From UBA6183 sp034676125 (GTDB lineage Bacteria; Bacteroidota; Bacteroidia; UKL13-3), in the NCBI GenBank assembly GCA_034676125.1, contig JAUCCO010000033.1, forward strand, positions 1 to 27,816: DNA of 27,816 nucleotides, read 5' to 3'. Below the pieces are notes generated by a model. That model did no database searches, was not told the DNA's origin, and saw only the letters and a list, made by a program, of their open reading frames with translations. The stretch's first letter is position 1; every line of letters starts with the position of its first letter. The translations under genes were made by a program, and so were the position numbers. Below, piece by piece: positions 23,460 to 27,816 of the stretch.

Positions 23460-24068
23460 ATGAATTATCCATCGGTTTTAATTGAAGAAGCGGTTAACGA
23501 GTTAAGCAAATTTCCAGGTGTTGGAAAAAAAAGTGCCATGCGCATGGTGTTGCATTTACTTAAACAAACTGAAGCCGATGCGATAAAACTTGGTGAGGCT
23601 GTTATAAAACTTCGTACTAAAATACAATACTGTAAAAGGTGCAATAATGTAAGTGATGCCGAAGTTTGTAATATTTGTAATAACCCTAAGCGTAACCAAA
23701 AAACCATTTGTTTGGTTGAAGATTTACGCGATGTAATTGCTATTGAAAACACCTCTCAATACAATGGAATTTACCATGTTTTGGGTGGATTAATAAGTCC
23801 AGTGAATGGTGTTGGCCCCGATGATTTAAACATTAGCACCTTAATAGAAAGAATAAATACCGAAGAAACCACTGAAATAATTATGGCCATTAGCGCCACT
23901 ATGGAAGGTGATACAACAGTGTTTTATTTATCAAAAAAATTAAAAAACACTCTCGTTACCATTAGCACCATTTCGCGTGGTATTGCAATTGGTGGCGAGT
24001 TAGAATATGCTGATGAAATTACCCTTGGCAGAAGCATTGCCTTACGCGTGCCTTACGCTGGGCATTAA
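23460..24068 (+). CDS. recR: Recombination protein RecR
   Basis: The 202-residue protein matches RecR in length and layout. It has an N-terminal helix-hairpin-helix (LSKFPGVGKKSAMRMVLHL), a C4 zinc finger (YCKRCNNVSDAEVCNICNN, four Cys), and a Toprim domain starting at TICLVEDLRDVIAIE. The C-terminal part has YHVLGGLISPVNGVGPDDL and SRGIAIGGELEYADEITLGRS. RecR acts with RecO and RecF to load RecA at single-strand gaps. I chose ATG 23460 over GTG 23454 because the promoter box occupies the latter. The gene converges on the asparaginase gene with a six-base gap. Confidence 0.97.
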   Translation: MNYPSVLIEEAVNELSKFPGVGKKSAMRMVLHLLKQTEADAIKLGEAVIKLRTKIQYCKRCNNVSDAEVCNICNNPKRNQKTICLVEDLRDVIAIENTSQYNGIYHVLGGLISPVNGVGPDDLNISTLIERINTEETTEIIMAISATMEGDTTVFYLSKKLKNTLVTISTISRGIAIGGELEYADEITLGRSIALRVPYAGH

Positions 24069-24074
24069 TCAAAT

Positions 24075-25016
24075 TTAGTCTTCGTAAATTTTTATTAAGG
24101 CATCATCATTGTTACGTTTGTAGCCGCGGTACATGCCATCACTATTAAAAGGCAACTCAATGTTACCGGCTGTATCCATTGCAATTAATCCGCCTTCGCC
24201 ACCAAACTTTACCAGCTTATCTTTTACCACAAAATCGCAAGCCTGTTTTAGGGTTAATCCTTTGTATTCCATTAAGCAACTAATGTCGTATGCTACAACT
24301 GCGCGTATAAAAAATTCTCCGTGACCAGTGCAACTAATTGCACAAGTTTTATTGTTGGCATAGGTCCCTGCTCCAATCATTGGGCTATCACCTACTCGGC
24401 CAAAACGTTTATTGGTCATACCACCTGTAGATGTTGCAGCGGCAATATTTCCATGCATATCTAATGCAACAGCACCAACAGTTCCAAACTTTTTCCCTTC
24501 GCCACTATTTGTGGTGTGGTCTAATTGATAACCGTCAGTGTCCTTTACTTCATGCCATTGTTTAAACCTACTTTCTTCGTAAAAATAAGAATTAGGCTGC
24601 ATGGGTAAGCCCATTAATTTTGCAAAAGTTTCGGCTTCGGAACCGCATAAAAAAACGTGCCCACTTTTATCTTTAATAACTTTGGCCAAAGCCACTGGGT
24701 TTTGTACGTTACTAATTCCGCTAACGGCACCAGCTTCAAGCGTGGCTCCATCCATAATGCTTGCATCCATTTCGTGTGTGCCTTTGTTGGTAAATACAGC
24801 ACCTTTGCCTGCATTAAATAATGGAAAGTTTTCTAATGCAATTACTGCCGCCTCAACAGCATCGGTGCTTGTGCCGCCTTGTTTTAGTATGGCATGTCCA
24901 GCATTTATGGCTTGGTTTAATCCTGTAATGTATTGAGCTTCTTTTTCAGCAGTCATTAAGCTGCGTAAAATTGTTCCAGCACCGCCATGTACGGCAATTG
25001 CAAAGTTGTTATTCAT
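24075..25016 (-). CDS. Isoaspartyl peptidase / plant-type L-asparaginase (Ntn hydrolase)
   Basis: The 313-residue protein matches the asparaginase_2 family. It has AIAVHGGAGTI at the N-terminus, LENFPLFNAGKGAVFT, and HEMDASIMDG. The autoprocessing site is G178-T179 in KFGTVGAVAL, with Thr179 as the expected N-terminal nucleophile of the beta subunit. The substrate-binding GGMTNKRFGRVGDSPMIGAG and CTGHGEFFIR follow. The precursor self-cleaves and hydrolyses isoaspartyl dipeptides and asparagine. There is no signal peptide, so a cytosolic location is expected, unlike some secreted relatives. The promoter-like box TATTTTAG ends five bases before the ATG, in the short region divergent from uvrA. 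Confidence 0.95.
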   Translation of the reverse strand: MNNNFAIAVHGGAGTILRSLMTAEKEAQYITGLNQAINAGHAILKQGGTSTDAVEAAVIALENFPLFNAGKGAVFTNKGTHEMDASIMDGATLEAGAVSGISNVQNPVALAKVIKDKSGHVFLCGSEAETFAKLMGLPMQPNSYFYEESRFKQWHEVKDTDGYQLDHTTNSGEGKKFGTVGAVALDMHGNIAAATSTGGMTNKRFGRVGDSPMIGAGTYANNKTCAISCTGHGEFFIRAVVAYDISCLMEYKGLTLKQACDFVVKDKLVKFGGEGGLIAMDTAGNIELPFNSDGMYRGYKRNNDDALIKIYED

Positions 25017-25020
25017 GCCG

Positions 25021-25028
25021 CTAAAATA
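25021..25028 (-). promoter_or_regulatory. -7-like box (TATTTTAG) of the asparaginase gene
   Basis: It matches TAnnTTTG except for A at position 7, and its last base is five bases before the ATG, the same geometry as at rbfA and the dehydrogenase gene. Confidence 0.4.
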
Positions 25029-25067
25029 ACTTATTTATTAAGTCTTTTACACCTCAAACAATAACCG

Positions 25068-25075
25068 TACTTTCG
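25068..25075 (+). promoter_or_regulatory. -7-like box (TACTTTCG) of uvrA
   Basis: It is one mismatch (C at position 7) from TAnnTTTG. A CTTTT stretch (25044-25048) 19 bases upstream is a possible -33 element. It would give a leader of roughly 35 bases before the uvrA ATG. Confidence 0.4.
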
Positions 25076-25114
25076 CGGTTAGTATTGTAGCAATTTATTC
25101 GCTTAAACTTTTTC

Positions 25115-27816
25115 ATGGCAAAAACTAAAACATCAACCCCCATAACCCCAACAAACGAAGACGAATATATAGAGGTACTTGGCGCACGCGAACACAACCT
25201 TAAAAATATTGATGTACGTATTCCGCGAAACAAACTGGTTACTATTACTGGGTTAAGTGGTAGCGGAAAATCATCTTTAGCTTTTGATACTATTTTTGCT
25301 GAAGGCCAGCGCAGGTATATGGAAAGTTTTAGTGCTTATGCTAGGCAATTTATTGGCAACATGGAAAGACCAGATGTTGATAAAATAAATGGCCTTTCGC
25401 CTGTAATTGCTATTGAGCAAAAAACGGTAAATAAAAATCCACGTTCTACGGTTGGAACCATTACAGAAATTTACGATTTTTTACGATTGCTTTATGCGCG
25501 TGCGGCCGATGCTTATAGTTATGTAAGTGGCGAAAAAATGGTGAAGATGACGGAGGAGCAAATTGTGAACACCATTTTACAACAGTTTGAAAACAAAAAA
25601 ATCGCCATTCTAGCTCCTTTGGTTAAAGGCCGTAAAGGGCATTACCGCGAGTTGTTTGAGCAAATACGCAAGCAAGGTTATACAAAAGTTAGGCTTGATG
25701 GAGAAGTGAAAGATATTGTGCCTAAAATGCAAGCCGATAGGTATAAAATACATGATATTGAGGTTTTAATTGATAGGGTTGATGCAAAAAAAGACAACCG
25801 ATTTAGGATAAACGAAAGTGTAAAAATTGCATTAAAAACGGGCAAAGGTACTTTGGTATTATTGAGCGGTGAAGACAAACAAGAAAAGTCGCACCATTTT
25901 AGCAAGTTTTTAATGGACCCCGAAAGTGGCATTAGTTATGACGAACCACAGCCAAATACTTTTTCGTTTAATTCACCTTATGGTGCTTGCCCAAAGTGCG
26001 ATGGACTTGGCGTGGTAAGCATGTTAAATGAAGACAACATTATTCCTAATCCAAAATTAAGTATTAACAAAGGCGCTATTACTCCGCTGGGCGAACCAAA
26101 AGATAATTGGACGTTTTTGCAATTGCGTGAGTTGGCCAAAATTCATAAGTTTAGCTTTGCCGATCCTATAGAAAAAATTTCCAGAGAAGCACTTGATGTT
26201 ATTTTACATGGAAGCGATGAGCCTTTGGTAATTCCTTATCAATACAACAGTGGTTACACCCAAAATTATACTGCAAACTGGGAAGGATTAATTCCTTTTA
26301 TTACCCGACATTACCACGAAAAAAGCAGCGATTCGGTAGTTAAATGGGCAGAAGAATTTATGACGATTGAAGCCTGCCCAGAATGTAATGGCGCAAGGCT
26401 AAAAAAAGAATCGTTGCACTATAAAATTGGCGGTAAAAACATTAGCGATTTGGCTGCTTTGGAAATTACCGCTTTAGGCAATTGGTTTACAACCATTGAG
26501 TCGCACTTAGACAGTAAACAACAAATAATTGCTACCGAAATTTTAAAAGAAATACGTAACCGCATTAAGTTTTTATTGGGTGTAGGTATTGATTACTTAA
26601 CACTTAACTCTCCCTCTAGAACACTAAGTGGTGGCGAGGCCCAGCGCATAAGATTGGCAACACAAATTGGTTCGCAATTGGTGGGTGTTTTATACATTTT
26701 AGATGAGCCAAGTATTGGGTTGCACCAACGTGATAATAACAGGTTAATTAATTCGCTAAAGGAATTGCGCGATGTTGGAAATAGTGTTATAGTTGTTGAG
26801 CATGATAGGGATATGATGGAGGAGAGTGATTATATTCTCGATATTGGTTATGGTGCTGGTGTGCATGGTGGGCATATTGCTGCACAAGGTTCTTGGACCG
26901 ACATCTTAAAATCAAATTCTATTACTGCACAATATTTAAACGGTACAAAAGAAATTGAAGTTCCTGCAAAACGCAGAAAAGGAAATGGTAATAAACTTGT
27001 TTTAAAAGGAGCATCGGGCAACAACATTAAAAATGTTTCGGTAAGTTTTCCGTTAGGGCAATTTATTGCTGTAACTGGTGTTAGTGGTAGCGGAAAGTCT
27101 AGTTTAATTAATGAAACGCTTTATCCAATTTTGCGTCAACATTTTTATAACTCGCATCAAAAGCCGCTTGCTTATAAAAAAATTGAAGGGCTTGAACATA
27201 TTGATAAAGTAATAGAAATTGACCAAAGCCCAATTGGCAGAACGCCAAGAAGTAACCCAGCAACTTATGTAGAGGTTTTTTCAGACATACGTAACTTGTA
27301 TACAAATTTACCAGAGTCTAAAATTCGTGGTTATAAACCCGGAAGGTTTTCGTTTAATGTAAAAGGTGGTAGATGTGAGACCTGCCAAGGTGCAGGAATG
27401 CGAACCATTGAAATGAATTTTTTACCTGATGTATATGTTAAGTGCGAAACCTGCAATGGTAAGCGGTATAACAGAGAAACTTTAGAGGTGAGGTTTAAAG
27501 GTAAGTCTATTAATGATGTGCTTGATATGAGCATTGAAGAAGCGGTAAAGTTTTTTGAACACACACCTCAAATACTCAGAAAAATTGAAGCGCTTAATGA
27601 TGTTGGGTTAGGCTATATTACACTTGGCCAACAAAGTACTACACTTAGTGGTGGCGAAGCGCAACGTGTTAAATTAGCAACAGAGCTAAGCAAACGCGAT
27701 ACAGGAAATACATTTTATATTTTAGATGAACCAACTACTGGTTTGCACTTTGAAGATGTAAGGGTTTTGCTTGATGTGCTTCAAAAGTTAGTAGATAAAG
27801 GAAACACCGTTTTGGT
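25115..27816 (+). CDS. uvrA: UvrABC excinuclease subunit A (3' end cut by window)
   Basis: The frame is open from ATG 25115 to the window end (900 codons), missing only about the last 30-50 residues of a typical UvrA. The order is canonical. Walker A is GLSGSGKS (residues 46-53), with the first zinc-binding part near C292 (GACPKCDGLG). ACPECNGARL follows, then ABC signature LSGGEAQ (about 504-510) with ILDEPSIGLHQRD. The second Walker A is GVSGSGKS (655-662). The second zinc module has C754/C757 and C777/C780, and the second signature LSGGEAQ starts at 844, with ILDEPTTGLH. UvrA scans DNA for bulky lesions and loads UvrB in nucleotide-excision repair. No frameshift is seen. Confidence 0.97.
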   Translation, partial: MAKTKTSTPITPTNEDEYIEVLGAREHNLKNIDVRIPRNKLVTITGLSGSGKSSLAFDTIFAEGQRRYMESFSAYARQFIGNMERPDVDKINGLSPVIAIEQKTVNKNPRSTVGTITEIYDFLRLLYARAADAYSYVSGEKMVKMTEEQIVNTILQQFENKKIAILAPLVKGRKGHYRELFEQIRKQGYTKVRLDGEVKDIVPKMQADRYKIHDIEVLIDRVDAKKDNRFRINESVKIALKTGKGTLVLLSGEDKQEKSHHFSKFLMDPESGISYDEPQPNTFSFNSPYGACPKCDGLGVVSMLNEDNIIPNPKLSINKGAITPLGEPKDNWTFLQLRELAKIHKFSFADPIEKISREALDVILHGSDEPLVIPYQYNSGYTQNYTANWEGLIPFITRHYHEKSSDSVVKWAEEFMTIEACPECNGARLKKESLHYKIGGKNISDLAALEITALGNWFTTIESHLDSKQQIIATEILKEIRNRIKFLLGVGIDYLTLNSPSRTLSGGEAQRIRLATQIGSQLVGVLYILDEPSIGLHQRDNNRLINSLKELRDVGNSVIVVEHDRDMMEESDYILDIGYGAGVHGGHIAAQGSWTDILKSNSITAQYLNGTKEIEVPAKRRKGNGNKLVLKGASGNNIKNVSVSFPLGQFIAVTGVSGSGKSSLINETLYPILRQHFYNSHQKPLAYKKIEGLEHIDKVIEIDQSPIGRTPRSNPATYVEVFSDIRNLYTNLPESKIRGYKPGRFSFNVKGGRCETCQGAGMRTIEMNFLPDVYVKCETCNGKRYNRETLEVRFKGKSINDVLDMSIEEAVKFFEHTPQILRKIEALNDVGLGYITLGQQSTTLSGGEAQRVKLATELSKRDTGNTFYILDEPTTGLHFEDVRVLLDVLQKLVDKGNTVL

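Noticed and set aside
1..27816. CRISPR arrays, insertion sequences, phage genes, toxin-antitoxin pairs or tRNA genes.
   Set aside because: No direct-repeat arrays, transposase motifs, integrase or tRNA-like cloverleafs were seen. The MORN-like repeat protein at 14595 shares a domain name with a toxin-antitoxin family but has no partner and is secreted.

Overview
The window is about 27.8 kb of AT-rich chromosome from a member of the Bacteroidota, probably a Chitinophagales, Sphingobacteriales or Cytophagales-like lineage (inference). The evidence is a LytS/LytTR pair, DUF5686, DUF4286 and lamin-tail proteins, a type IX secretion (T9SS)-style C-terminal sorting tail, and promoters that resemble the Bacteroidota -7 box TAnnTTTG. 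Shine-Dalgarno sequences are not evident in front of most genes. I see no rRNA, tRNA, CRISPR array, insertion sequence, phage or plasmid module. Almost every gene is a chromosomal housekeeping or cell-envelope gene, and no intergenic gap exceeds 300 bases (the longest is about 250 bases, 11910-12161).

Layout. 1-1528: truncated sensor kinase and LytTR response regulator (+). 1627-4230: a polysaccharide O-acetylation pair, an MBOAT acyltransferase and a DHHW/AlgX-like SGNH protein (-). 4312-7674: a large secreted lamin-tail protein (-). 7750-11508: a conserved small protein, a secreted cyclophilin lacking the usual catalytic Arg, and a DUF5686 outer-membrane protein (+). 11505-11909: SET-domain protein (-). 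12162-12923: exonuclease III (+). 12926-14225: degenerate Rieske-like lipoprotein and 3-hydroxyacyl-CoA dehydrogenase (-). 14290-15401: DUF4286 and a MORN/TonB-C-like secreted protein (+). 15398-17740: RbfA, a predicted outer-membrane protein and a CCG-domain Fe-S protein (-). 17820-18737: LysR regulator (-), divergent from isocitrate dehydrogenase (18829-20265, +). 20277-20966: three tiny genes directly behind icd. 20993-23340: sodium:solute symporter and a choice-anchor T9SS cargo (-). 23460-24068: RecR (+). 24075-25016: isoaspartyl peptidase/L-asparaginase (-). 25115-27816: UvrA (+), cut off by the window end. DNA repair and recombination is represented three times (Xth, RecR, UvrA), but these genes are scattered rather than clustered.

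The least explained part is the micro-gene cassette at 20277-20966. Two paralogous short soluble proteins flank a 59-residue, two-helix membrane protein. The first paralog has an A10 tract where a one-base shift restores homology to the second. The transcript ends at a strong hairpin placed inside the last codons of the converging symporter gene. Other points worth a second look are a 9-bp GC-rich inverted repeat bracketing the symporter's predicted -7 box, several genes whose predicted -7 box lies only 5-6 bases before the ATG (leaderless mRNAs), an active-site Arg-to-Gln change in the cyclophilin, and a Rieske-like lipoprotein that has lost most cluster ligands.
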